This document shows positions 16,819-24,374 of a stretch of DNA of 64,000 bases, in pieces. Source of the DNA: Lachnospiraceae bacterium (GTDB lineage: Bacteria; Bacillota; Clostridia; Lachnospirales; Lachnospiraceae); NCBI GenBank assembly GCA_022845955.1, contig AP025576.1:3162001-3226000 (forward strand), read 5' to 3'. Position 1 is the first letter of the stretch. Every line of letters starts with the position of its first letter. Position numbers and translations under genes: made by a program. Under the pieces are notes generated by a model. It searched no databases. It was not told where the DNA came from and worked only from the letters and a program-made list of their open reading frames with translations.

Positions 16819-17070
16819 TTGGCAGCATTAGAAAAACTTATTCAGTCAATTATGAGCGGAGTGCAGGATAAAAACATAAAATTTGCTGATTTGCAGAAAA
16901 TACTTGATATAATGGGTTTTCAGTGTAGAGTGAAAGGAGATCACTTTATATATTGGAAAGAGGGCGTCGATGAGATTATTAACATACAACCAGATGGAAA
17001 TAAGGCAAAACCATATCAAGTAAAGCAAATAAGGAACATAATATTAAAGTATCAGATGGAGGTGAAGTAG
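16819..17070 (+). CDS. hicA: HicA-type toxin (mRNA interferase)
   Basis: An 83-residue protein with the small double-stranded-RNA-binding-like fold of HicA: IMGFQCRVKGDHFIYWKEG in the middle holds the conserved histidine on which RNA cleavage depends, and NIQPDGNKAKPYQVKQIRNI follows as expected. I chose a TTG start at 16819 because GAGGGG lies 6 nt upstream; the frame is open further up but without a ribosome site. It precedes its antitoxin gene with a one-base gap. The pair is distinctly AT-rich compared with the flanks, which suggests acquisition from elsewhere. Family toxins cut mRNA and block translation. Confidence 0.85.
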   Translation: MAALEKLIQSIMSGVQDKNIKFADLQKILDIMGFQCRVKGDHFIYWKEGVDEIINIQPDGNKAKPYQVKQIRNIILKYQMEVK

Positions 17071-17071
17071 T

Positions 17072-17281
17072 ATGCATAAATATGAAAGAATTATATATTG
17101 GTCTGATATAGATGATAAATTTATTGTAGAAGTTCCTGAACTTTCTGGCTGTATGGCAGACGGAAAAACAGCAGAGGAAGCTTTAAAAAATGTTGAGATA
17201 GTTATTTCGGAGTGGATTGAAACCGCCAAAGAGATTGGTCGTGAAATACCAAAAGCTAAAGGTAAATTAATGTTTGCATAA
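17072..17281 (+). CDS. hicB: HicB-type antitoxin, short form
   Basis: A 69-residue protein with the HicB partial RNase-H-like fold: YERIIYWSDIDDKFIVEVPEL then SGCMADGKTAEEALKNV, a pattern shared by HicB antitoxins. It lacks the C-terminal DNA-binding domain (ribbon-helix-helix or HTH) that longer HicB proteins use to repress their own promoter, so autoregulation may be weak or need HicA. GGAGG precedes the ATG. It neutralises HicA encoded directly upstream. Confidence 0.85.
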   Translation: MHKYERIIYWSDIDDKFIVEVPELSGCMADGKTAEEALKNVEIVISEWIETAKEIGREIPKAKGKLMFA

Positions 17282-17370
17282 AGTTGAAAGTGTTAAGACA
17301 AGTATTTTTCATATTAAGAAAGGTATTTAGGAGCAATCAATAGTGCAGAGTAGCACACCGATAGCGCACA

Positions 17371-17445
17371 AACACCCCTCAACCCCTTGAAAAAACGCCC
17401 TTCACCGTTTCCATCACGGAGAGCGCATAAGCAGGGAAGTTCTAA
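17371..17445 (+). pseudogene. Decayed copy of the GGGtGRT gene 3' end
   Basis: Read in frame from 17371 this gives NTPQPLEKTPFTVSITESA, stop, AGKF, stop. The intact gene ends NNPMVGMTVAVAVSIEESA, K, AGKF, stop. The two align without a gap over 25 codons, sharing N, P, VSI, ESA and AGKF; the lysine codon AAA became the stop TAA. About 30 nt further on lies a terminator that also matches the intact gene's terminator, so gene end and terminator were copied together. The rest of the second copy is missing. Confidence 0.75.
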
Positions 17446-17475
17446 AGAAATCGTAATATTAAGAGGTTATTTTAA

Positions 17476-17510
17476 AACCGCACTAATCTTTCATGGTTTG
17501 TGCGGTTTTT
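17476..17510 (+). terminator. Terminator T2, relative of the GGGtGRT terminator
   Basis: AACCGCAC (17476-17483) pairs with GTGCGGTT (17500-17507) followed by T. Loop and flanks (TAATCTTTCATGGTT) match T1 (TAACTTTTCGTGGTT). Confidence 0.8.
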
Positions 17511-17785
17511 GCTGCTGTAAATATAAGAGTCACCATTATATGAGTCGTAATAATAGTGAATTTCTATAGATTTTGTGATATACTATCCGGGTAAGATCGT
17601 ATAAATGCAGATGCAACTAATTATATTTTATAAATAGTAGAATCAGATTATTAACGTTGTGTCATAACTGCCGTAATCTTTCCTGATTGAGGCAGTTTTT
17701 ATATATGGAAATCAGACTATTTTTATTTTGCAAGTATATCTTTTTATCCATAAGTTTTGGTGAATCAACGGAAGGAGTATATAAT
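17511..17785 (+). other. AT-rich spacer without clear genes
   Basis: Apart from terminator T3 at 17666-17700, I see no protein-like frame here. It is AT-rich like the HicAB islet and may be the worn remains of the same insertion. Confidence 0.5.
17666..17700 (+). terminator. Terminator T3, third relative
   Basis: AACTGCC (17666-17672) pairs with GGCAGTT (17691-17697) followed by T. The interior GTAATCTTTCCTGATT again resembles T1 and T2. No gene ends just upstream of it. Confidence 0.7.
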
Positions 17786-17842
17786 ATGATTTCAATAATA
17801 CTTGAACTGTTAAGGTTCAGATGCGGGAGCGGAGATCGATAG
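17786..17842 (+). CDS. Candidate 18-residue peptide gene
   Basis: ATG at 17786 is preceded by GGAAGGAG with an 8-nt gap, as good a ribosome site as any in the window. The frame reads MISIILELLRFRCGSGDR and stops at 17842. The N-terminal half is hydrophobic and amphipathic, the tail is Gly/Arg-rich with a single cysteine. It lies 54 nt before the M23 peptidase gene, which has its own ribosome site, so it may be a leader peptide, a small membrane peptide or chance. No family recognised. Confidence 0.4.
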   Translation: MISIILELLRFRCGSGDR

Positions 17843-17896
17843 TCGTTCAGTTACATATCAATTGAAGACATCAATCCGATTAAGGAGGAATTCCAT

Positions 17897-18667
17897 ATGA
17901 AGTTACACTTACTGGGGCAGGCCTTGTTACAGATAGCGGGCCTGTGTTATGCAGCAATAAAATACAGGAATAAAAACATCGATAGTATAAACTCCTATTC
18001 TCCACAGATAGAGTATGCATTGCCATTTGATGGCGAATGGTATATTGCAAATGGCGGTGTTACCCAAAAAACGTCACACTCATGGGAAGTTCTCCCCCAG
18101 CGTTACGCTTATGATTTCATTATTGTGGATGAAGATGGGGAGAGCTGTCATGGTGATAAAATGGATTTACACAGCTATTATTGTTATGGAAAGGAGATAC
18201 TTGCCCCCGCAGACGGCATAGTAGTTTCAGTAAAAAACGGGTTTCCCGATTGCCGCATAATGGGGAATGGACAGCCCGATCCGGATACACCTGATATTGG
18301 CGGCAACCGGATCACAATAAAGCATTCGTCAAAGGAATACAGTGTTGTCTGCCATTTTATGCCGGACAGTGTGCTGGTAAAAAAAGGACAGATGGTAAAA
18401 AAGGGGGAGGTAATTGGCAGGTGCGGCAACTCCGGGAATACGACGGAACCTCATGTCCATTTTCAGGTACAGAACACGGCCTATTTTTATTCCAGCATAG
18501 GTTTGCCTGTATTCTTTTCCAATATTCAGAAAAGGATACATGAGAAGTATGATAAAATTGATACACGCCCTTTTCCGGAGAAAGAAGACCGCTATGAAAG
18601 CTATGTGTATCGGGGATTAGCGGTAAGGAACGGAAACTTTGGGGAGAAATATCCGCTCTCTTCCTGA
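17897..18667 (+). CDS. M23-family metallopeptidase-like protein
   Basis: A 256-residue protein. Residues about 3-20 (LHLLGQALLQIAGLCYAAI) could be a membrane anchor. The LytM/M23 domain runs from about residue 40 to 200: HSWEVLPQRYAYDF supplies the HxxxD-type zinc ligands in an unusual spacing, ILAPADGIVVSVKNG is the typical strand before the site, and EPHVHFQVQ near 194 carries the HxH ligand pair. Such enzymes cut peptide cross-bridges of peptidoglycan. The normal entry HPGxD motif is altered, so activity is likely but not certain. A strong AAGGAGG precedes the ATG. Confidence 0.78.
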   Translation: MKLHLLGQALLQIAGLCYAAIKYRNKNIDSINSYSPQIEYALPFDGEWYIANGGVTQKTSHSWEVLPQRYAYDFIIVDEDGESCHGDKMDLHSYYCYGKEILAPADGIVVSVKNGFPDCRIMGNGQPDPDTPDIGGNRITIKHSSKEYSVVCHFMPDSVLVKKGQMVKKGEVIGRCGNSGNTTEPHVHFQVQNTAYFYSSIGLPVFFSNIQKRIHEKYDKIDTRPFPEKEDRYESYVYRGLAVRNGNFGEKYPLSS

Positions 18668-18775
18668 TTTCCATAGCAGGTGTCCGGAATATATAGGAAA
18701 GGGCTGTCGGTCATTTGTAATAGGATGGAATCGATATCCGGAAGATAACATTTACTTCAGAAGGAGGTACCTTTT

Positions 18776-19294
18776 ATGATAGTGCTTATTGCAGGATGTT
18801 CTCATACAGGAAAAACACTTTTGGCCCAGAAACTGCTGGAAAAATATAAGTATCCGTATTTATCAGTCGATCATCTGAAAATGGGACTGATACGCAGCGG
18901 ACAGACTGGCCTGACGCCGGAAAGCAAGGATGAACTTCTGACGGATTATCTTTGGCCTGTCCTGAGAGAGATAATAAAAACGGCTGTTGAAAATAATCAG
19001 AATCTGATCGTCGAAGGATGTTATATCCCCTTTACCTGGAGAGACAGCTTTACGGAGGAATATCTGAAAAGCATTCGCTATTATTGTATTATAATGACTG
19101 ACAGCTATATTGATACCCATTTTCAGGATATTAAGAAATATGCAAATGCTATCGAGGCACGGGAGGAGGATTCGTGGATAACTCCTGAAATGCTGAAGGA
19201 AGAGAATGGGAAAAATCTGCAGTTATGTAGAAAATACGATTGTACGTATCTTCTGGTAGACAATATATATCAGGTAGATGTGACATTGGATTAA
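18776..19294 (+). CDS. P-loop NTPase, kinase-like
   Basis: A 172-residue cytosolic protein with a Walker A motif GCSHTGKT at residues 7-14 and a short acidic patch NLIVEGCYIPF near 82 in the place of Walker B. Size and layout fit small nucleotide, sugar or antibiotic kinases of the AAA_33/zeta-toxin-like group. No antitoxin gene lies beside it. AGAAGGAGGT precedes the ATG. It is followed by a convergent hairpin. The substrate is unknown. Confidence 0.65.
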   Translation: MIVLIAGCSHTGKTLLAQKLLEKYKYPYLSVDHLKMGLIRSGQTGLTPESKDELLTDYLWPVLREIIKTAVENNQNLIVEGCYIPFTWRDSFTEEYLKSIRYYCIIMTDSYIDTHFQDIKKYANAIEAREEDSWITPEMLKEENGKNLQLCRKYDCTYLLVDNIYQVDVTLD

Positions 19295-19315
19295 TCCGGT
19301 AATAGGAAGGGGAAA

Positions 19316-19348
19316 CAACGGCAGGCAAACCTGGTTTGCCTGCCGTTG
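19316..19348. terminator. Perfect 15-bp hairpin between convergent genes
   Basis: CAACGGCAGGCAAAC (19316-19330) and its exact complement (19334-19348) flank the 3-nt loop CTG. The T-runs on either side are modest. It separates the P-loop gene from the minus-strand ferritin-like gene. Confidence 0.7.
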
Positions 19349-19399
19349 GATGTTTTGTCTGCTGCTGTTTCCGGAAGAGCAAGAAACGGGAAAAATCGG

Positions 19400-19927
19400 T
19401 TAACCGTTTCTGATTTCCCGCAGCATGGATTGAAAGAGTTCAATATGATGCTGTTCATCAAGAATGATACGGTTCAGGTTATCCTTGATATTGGTATCCC
19501 GGATTGTTTCCGCCTGTCTGGTGTATTTCTGTATGGCGGCAAGTTCCCCTTGAATCGAATTTTCAAGGAGCTCGCAGAGCATCTGGGGATAGTGATTATA
19601 AGAAGGTGTCCAATAGCATAAATCGTGGTTTTCCATACTCCACAGTCTTGGATCAAGCCCCATTTGGCAGGCGAGAGTAGCAAAGATATCTAAATGATGC
19701 ATTTCTACGATACTTATACTGTGGAAGCATGCTGCGAAATCAGCATAATCCGGTTTCAGTATCACACTGTTATAAAAATACAGGCTGACCGCAGACATTT
19801 CGGAATTGTCGCTTCCTATATTACTCAGCATGGCCCATGCGTAATCCTTGCAGCAGCTTTCCGCGCAGACAGGCGGGTAGGGGATAGTAAGTGTTGCTTT
19901 GTATTCCTTATTATTGGGGCTGTTCAT
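19400..19927 (-). CDS. Ferritin-like di-iron/manganese domain protein
   Basis: A 175-residue helical protein. SISIVEMHHLDIFATLACQ in the middle and ILDEQHHIELFQSML near the end give paired E..H ligand motifs, and ELLENSIQGELAAIQKYTRQ supplies a further acidic helix, the pattern of ferritin-like and manganese-catalase-like metal sites. A cysteine pair (ESCCKDYAWAM) lies before the bundle. I set the start at 19927, where GGAGG sits 7 nt upstream; an in-frame ATG at 19969 lacks a site. Proteins like this in Clostridia are linked to oxidative stress or spore coats, but no test is possible here. Confidence 0.72.
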   Translation of the reverse strand: MNSPNNKEYKATLTIPYPPVCAESCCKDYAWAMLSNIGSDNSEMSAVSLYFYNSVILKPDYADFAACFHSISIVEMHHLDIFATLACQMGLDPRLWSMENHDLCYWTPSYNHYPQMLCELLENSIQGELAAIQKYTRQAETIRDTNIKDNLNRIILDEQHHIELFQSMLREIRNG

Positions 19928-20030
19928 TATTTGACCCTCCGTGTTATCATTATACGTTACACAGTTCATTTGTTAGTATTATATATGAACAGCAGGCGGA
20001 GGTTATGACTGGAAGGAAAAGGGGGCTGAA

Positions 20031-20070
20031 AACAGCAGGCCGGAGTCTGTCAAAACTCCGGCCTGCTGTT
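20031..20070 (-). terminator. Terminator of the Spo0A-domain gene
   Basis: AACAGCAGGCCGGAGT (20031-20046) and its exact complement (20055-20070) form a 16-bp stem. Read on the minus strand it ends in TTTTC, just after the Spo0A-domain gene. Confidence 0.8.
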
Positions 20071-20076
20071 TTCCTA

Positions 20077-20409
20077 TCATACATAGGTATTTAATTTTAG
20101 TATATTTGCGAGTATTGCTATAAATTCGCGGGTATATGGTTTTGTTACGATAGGACACCCAAACAGGTGGGATAAATAGGAACCACCGAATTGATCCCAA
20201 TAATTTGTAATGAGTGAACGGATAGCGCGTTCCACATTTTTTACTTTTGTACCGGAGTGGCTGGCAATCTCCGGATACAATCTTTTGGTGACGTTAAACA
20301 GATAGGTCTCATCCTCCGTGACCAATTTGATGGCATAAGCCAGATAGTGATAACCGACATAATTGGGCCGCAGACCTATACGCCATAGAAGCTTATGGAT
20401 TTCATCCAT
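20077..20409 (-). CDS. Stand-alone Spo0A C-terminal DNA-binding domain
   Basis: A 110-residue protein made only of the Spo0A C-terminal (effector) fold: GLRPNYVGYHYLAYAIKLV, then VTKRLYPEIASHSGTKVKNV and ERAIRSLITNYW follow the sporulation regulator's own pattern of G..YL..AI, VTK.LYP.IA and VERAIR. The phospho-acceptor domain is absent, so it should bind 0A boxes without phosphorylation control, or compete with Spo0A. AAGGAGG precedes the ATG. A perfect 0A box lies 83 bp upstream, so it may be controlled by Spo0A or by itself. The divergent gene encodes an S8 protease-like protein. Confidence 0.85.
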   Translation of the reverse strand: MDEIHKLLWRIGLRPNYVGYHYLAYAIKLVTEDETYLFNVTKRLYPEIASHSGTKVKNVERAIRSLITNYWDQFGGSYLSHLFGCPIVTKPYTREFIAILANILKLNTYV

Positions 20410-20724
20410 TATTTTGTCCTCCTTATTGTGAGTGTATTAAGTTTACTAAATTTTGGAGGAAAATTGCGGAAAAGGAGCAAATTAGACGTAATTCGACAAA
20501 AAAGATCGTCATAAACTACGATTAACCAATTATTTTTATCAGTTATCTGTATCCGTAAATCCGACTGTTCTGTTTTTTAATGCCATAAATTCATGCTTGG
20601 CCCGGAAAATGGTATGAAGTGGAAAAAGGGGGCGGATATCAGGTAAACGTATATTTTTTTCAGCAGGTCTTATTTATCAGGAAAACTAATATATTGTAAA
20701 AAGTTTTACGGGAGGACTCTGTGT
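20410..20724. promoter_or_regulatory. Divergent control region with a perfect 0A box
   Basis: Between the Spo0A-domain gene (-) and the S8 gene (+). TTCGACAAA at 20492-20500 is the exact complement of the Spo0A box TTTGTCGAA. I could not assign -35/-10 boxes on either side with confidence, so it is not clear which of the two genes the box serves. The remainder is AT-rich with no open frame of note. Confidence 0.6.
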
Positions 20725-22401
20725 GTGAATAAAATTGTGGATGAAAATTATCTTGATTTAATTATAGATAATACGTTGCTGAAAAATTATTTGATAGAGG
20801 ATAATATAACGGGATTAAATGACAGATATTCAATCCTTCATATTTTAAGCGGGGAACCTTCTCCGTGCGATCTCGGAGAGCTTTATCCGTATCATAGTAT
20901 TCCCGGCCTTTATACGCCTATGTCGCAATACGGAACGGAGGATACCGGTTTTATCAGTGTCCAGAATAATCCGCATCTGGCTCTTTACGGACAAGATGTC
21001 CTGATAGGTATAATTGATACGGGAATCGATTATCGTCATCCGGCTTTTATGGATAAGAATGGATGTTCCCGCATTGTCCGTATCTGGGATCAGTCGGTAC
21101 AGGACGGACCGCCGCCTGCCGGTTTTTCCTATGGTACGGAATACGGCAAAGAGAGGATCGAACAGGCTCTTATGGATGAAAATCCTCTGGAAGTCGTACC
21201 GAGTACAGACAACAATGGACATGGGACTGCTGTTGCCAGCATTATTGCGGGAAGCCTGCGGGAGGAGAATGGGTTCAGAGGAATTGTCACCCAGGCTGAA
21301 CTGGCAGTTGTAAAATTAAAGGAGCCGAAGAAAAATCTTCTGAAAATATCTTTTATACCGGGAAATATAGAATGTTATCAGGAAACAGATATTATACTGG
21401 CGGTGAAATATCTGGAAGGGGTATCCAGACAGCTTAATCGGCCGATGGTTATTTGTCTTGCCTTTGGAAGCAGCCAGGGCAGCCATGACGGTTACAGTAC
21501 CTTAAATGATTATATGGACAGAGTAGTTCTGAAGCCCCGGATAGATATTGCTGTTGCCGCAGGGAATGAAGGGAATAACCGGCGGCATTATTTCGGCGCG
21601 GTGGATGAGCCGCCTTACCACCACAGCTTTGAATTGAAGGTGGGAGAGCAGGAGGGCCTGTTTGCCATGGAAATATGGACGGCTCTTCCTGCACGGCTTT
21701 CTATCCGGATTATGTGTCCCACAGGGGAATATACGAGGGTTATTTATCCGCAGCTGGAAAGCTGCTATTCCTTCGGTTTTGTTTTTGAAGGAAGCAGGAT
21801 ATGGGTGAATAACATCACTTTAGAAAAAGAAAATGGAGAACAGCTTATCTTAATCCGGTTTAAAAACCCGCATGAGGGGATTTGGACTTTTGATCTGGAA
21901 AACCTGGAGGAAGAGCCTTATACCTTTCATTCCTGGCTTCCGGCAGGGGAGCTTCTGTCTGATGAAACGTATTTCTTGATGCCGTCTCCTTATACTACGG
22001 TTACCATGCCCGGAACTTCGGACGGTTTATTGACGGTGACGGCGTATAACCCACAGACAAACAGTATTCTGGCACAATCCGGCTGGGGATATACAAGGGA
22101 CTGGAGGGTGACTCCCGATGTGGCAGCACCGGGTTATCAAATGGCATGTGCGCTGCCAAACGGGATGTATGGGAATCTGACAGGTACCGGTGCTGCGTCC
22201 GCCTTTGCGTCCGGTGTGATAGCTATGATGCTGGAATGGGCGGTGGTGAGAGGAAACTATCCGACAATCACAGGCAGCGACATAAACAAGCTCATTATAC
22301 GCGGCGCGGACAGAAGTAATTCGGGCTATGCCTTTCCGAATCCCAATTGGGGCTACGGGATTCTGGATATCTATGGTTTTCTGAGTAAGCTGGATTTATG
22401 A
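20725..22401 (+). CDS. S8 (subtilisin-like) family protein with Gly at the catalytic serine
   Basis: A 558-residue protein of the clostridial Csp-like S8 group. Asp98 in IGIIDTGIDYRHPAF and His166 in NNGHGTAVASI are in place. The serine block, normally GTSxAA, reads TGTGAASAFASG with glycine at residue 489, so the protein lacks the nucleophile and is probably not a working protease. C. difficile CspC, a germinant-sensing pseudoprotease, has a comparable loss at this position. No signal peptide is seen. The start is GTG with GGAGG 9 nt upstream. It is divergent from a Spo0A-domain gene with a 0A box between, which favours a sporulation or germination role by inference. Confidence 0.85.
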   Translation: MNKIVDENYLDLIIDNTLLKNYLIEDNITGLNDRYSILHILSGEPSPCDLGELYPYHSIPGLYTPMSQYGTEDTGFISVQNNPHLALYGQDVLIGIIDTGIDYRHPAFMDKNGCSRIVRIWDQSVQDGPPPAGFSYGTEYGKERIEQALMDENPLEVVPSTDNNGHGTAVASIIAGSLREENGFRGIVTQAELAVVKLKEPKKNLLKISFIPGNIECYQETDIILAVKYLEGVSRQLNRPMVICLAFGSSQGSHDGYSTLNDYMDRVVLKPRIDIAVAAGNEGNNRRHYFGAVDEPPYHHSFELKVGEQEGLFAMEIWTALPARLSIRIMCPTGEYTRVIYPQLESCYSFGFVFEGSRIWVNNITLEKENGEQLILIRFKNPHEGIWTFDLENLEEEPYTFHSWLPAGELLSDETYFLMPSPYTTVTMPGTSDGLLTVTAYNPQTNSILAQSGWGYTRDWRVTPDVAAPGYQMACALPNGMYGNLTGTGAASAFASGVIAMMLEWAVVRGNYPTITGSDINKLIIRGADRSNSGYAFPNPNWGYGILDIYGFLSKLDL

Positions 22402-22506
22402 GAAGACAGGTTGTTATCTGTTTAGATACGTGCTATGCTTTAGACGTAGCGTAAAGGGGAGCGTTAGACTTCTGGCTGTATTTTTATCAGAGAAAAGAGG
22501 TTAGCC

Positions 22507-23406
22507 ATGAAAGAGTATTCCATTGAGGAGCAATTTGCGATAGTGGCATTGAACGCGCAGGACAGCCGGCATGACTCTGCGGCCAAAAACGCGGCGATTG
22601 CAGGAATTGCCGCCGCCAGAGCCGTGCAGAGGCTTTTGAATGAGGAGGATAAACCGGACGCTGCGGAATGGGAACGGAAACTTCGGGAACAACTGAATAT
22701 CGTTAAAAAGATGAGCCGTAAAACACGCAGGGAAGTGGAAACGGATATGGCGGATATTCTGAAGGCAGAAGGGATATTGCAGGAAATACCTAACCTGCTG
22801 GGCTGTGATATGAATTATTATACGGCGAATGTAACCATGCGGGAGTATAAGAGTGAGCCTGCTGTTTATCAGAGTATTGTGGAAGGCGTGCGGGCAGTTA
22901 TTGAGGAACAGGAGGAAGTGTCTGAAAAAACAGTGGTATTGTTCTGGTTGTTCAGGGAGAGCGGCTGTCTGCATGATATTTTCACCGTGGAAGAGCAGGA
23001 AATAGTCCAAAATAAGCTGTCGGCGGCGGCTGCCGGAAACCCCTTATATAAAGTCATTTTAGAGCAGGAATTCCATAGCGCGGTGTGGCTGCTGGGCATG
23101 CAATTCGTAAATGGAAAGCATAAGCTTTTCCGGAATCCCTATCTGGAGGGTATTAACCTTATGTTCCCGTTTCTGGACAGGAGGCAGGCGATTTTTATTG
23201 ATATGGTGATAGTGGGAACCAGTGTCAGTGACAGAAGAAGTGCGGCAATTGCTTTTCTGGAGAAAAACGGGCATACCTGTGAAGAGATAAAAAACGGAAC
23301 GGAAACAATCGTGAAGGTGGATAATGGGTATTACCGTATTTTCCCTTCCGCCCGTTCTTTTAAAATCCCCGTTCAGGGGGTGGAGCTTTTGCCGGTATAC
23401 AGATAG
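22507..23406 (+). CDS. Conserved-looking protein of unknown function
   Basis: I do not recognise this 299-residue protein. It has no signal peptide; an Ala-rich helix (AAKNAAIAGIAAARAVQ) near residue 27, a charged coiled stretch to about 90 and a second half with hydrophobic helices (VVLFWLFRESG, AVWLLGMQFVNG, FIDMVIVGTSVSD). The opening EEQFAIVALNA recalls the start of GPP34-type lipid-binding proteins, but I cannot support that further. GAGG lies before the ATG. It stands between the S8-like gene and the AAC(3)-fold gene, with 72 nt to the latter. Confidence 0.7.
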   Translation: MKEYSIEEQFAIVALNAQDSRHDSAAKNAAIAGIAAARAVQRLLNEEDKPDAAEWERKLREQLNIVKKMSRKTRREVETDMADILKAEGILQEIPNLLGCDMNYYTANVTMREYKSEPAVYQSIVEGVRAVIEEQEEVSEKTVVLFWLFRESGCLHDIFTVEEQEIVQNKLSAAAAGNPLYKVILEQEFHSAVWLLGMQFVNGKHKLFRNPYLEGINLMFPFLDRRQAIFIDMVIVGTSVSDRRSAAIAFLEKNGHTCEEIKNGTETIVKVDNGYYRIFPSARSFKIPVQGVELLPVYR

Positions 23407-23478
23407 AGGGCAGAAGCCAGTCCCTGGGGAGGGACTATAATTACTCCTACTTTATTATTATACAAGGAAATCAGAAAG

Positions 23479-24294
23479 ATGAATTACACCCGTTTAGAAC
23501 TGCAGAACCAATTAAAAGAAATGGACTTGTATCCAACAGATACCGTTCTTGTACATTCTTCCATGAAATCGATGGGAGAGGTGGAGGGAGGCGCGGATAC
23601 CGTACTGGATGCCCTGATGGAATATTTTTCCGTGGGACTTCTTCTGCTTCCTACCCATACCTGGGCTCAGATGGGAGAGGAATACCGTGAATTCGATCCT
23701 GTGCAGGAAGATGCCTGTGTGGGAATACTGCCCAATCTTTTCCGTAAGAGGCCGGGTGTATGCCGATCCCTTCATCCCACCCACAGTATGGCTGCTTATG
23801 GTGCCGGAGCGGCAGAATATATAGCCGGGGAAGAAGCGTGCAATACGCCGTGTACTCCCGGCGGATGCTACGACCGGCTGAAAGACATAAATGGCAGAAT
23901 CCTTTTGGTGGGGGTGACGCATGCCCGTAATACGTATATCCACAGTGTGGAAGAGGTGCTGAATATTCCCAACCGTCTGACGGATAAACCGGTGGAATTC
24001 TATACGAAAATGCCTGACGGAAGCCGGAAGAAAATATATATGAGAAGGCACTATAATGCCGTGCAGCCTTACATCTCGGAAGATTTTGTAAAGCTGACGC
24101 AGGCCTTTTATGATACGGGGGCAGCCAGACAGGTTCGTTTTGGCAATGCGGAATGTATCTTGTGTGACGCGCGAGGGATATTTGAGGTTACCAGGCATAT
24201 TCTGGCGCCTGATCCGGAATGTATTATTACGAGTCCTGCAATCCCTGCTTCCAGATGGGCGGATTTTGAAGGAGGTCCTTTTTTTAAGATTTGA
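23479..24294 (+). CDS. AAC(3)-fold N-acetyltransferase
   Basis: A 271-residue protein of the aminoglycoside 3-N-acetyltransferase/YokD fold: VLVHSSMKSMG near residue 24, LLLLPTHTW near 55, HPTHSMAAYG near 97 and LLVGVTHARNTYIHSVEE near 145. These cover the acetyl-CoA pocket and catalytic histidine region. Many chromosomal members do not confer resistance and their natural acceptor is unknown, so a resistance label is not warranted. It ends at a strong bidirectional hairpin. Confidence 0.82.
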   Translation: MNYTRLELQNQLKEMDLYPTDTVLVHSSMKSMGEVEGGADTVLDALMEYFSVGLLLLPTHTWAQMGEEYREFDPVQEDACVGILPNLFRKRPGVCRSLHPTHSMAAYGAGAAEYIAGEEACNTPCTPGGCYDRLKDINGRILLVGVTHARNTYIHSVEEVLNIPNRLTDKPVEFYTKMPDGSRKKIYMRRHYNAVQPYISEDFVKLTQAFYDTGAARQVRFGNAECILCDARGIFEVTRHILAPDPECIITSPAIPASRWADFEGGPFFKI

Positions 24295-24325
24295 AATTAT
24301 AGGATCCGCCTGCGGGAATAAAAAT

Positions 24326-24359
24326 GCCGCAGGGTCATGAAAACAAATGACCCTGCGGC
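24326..24359. terminator. Bidirectional terminator
   Basis: GCCGCAGGGTCAT (24326-24338) and its exact complement (24347-24359) with an 8-nt loop, followed by TGTTTTG. It separates the acetyltransferase gene from the convergent lipoprotein gene. Confidence 0.85.
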
Positions 24360-24374
24360 TGTTTTGTGAATTTT

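Noticed and set aside
23479..24294. Acquired aminoglycoside-resistance gene
   Set aside because: The fold matches AAC(3), but nothing around it suggests a resistance cassette and many chromosomal members do not act on aminoglycosides.
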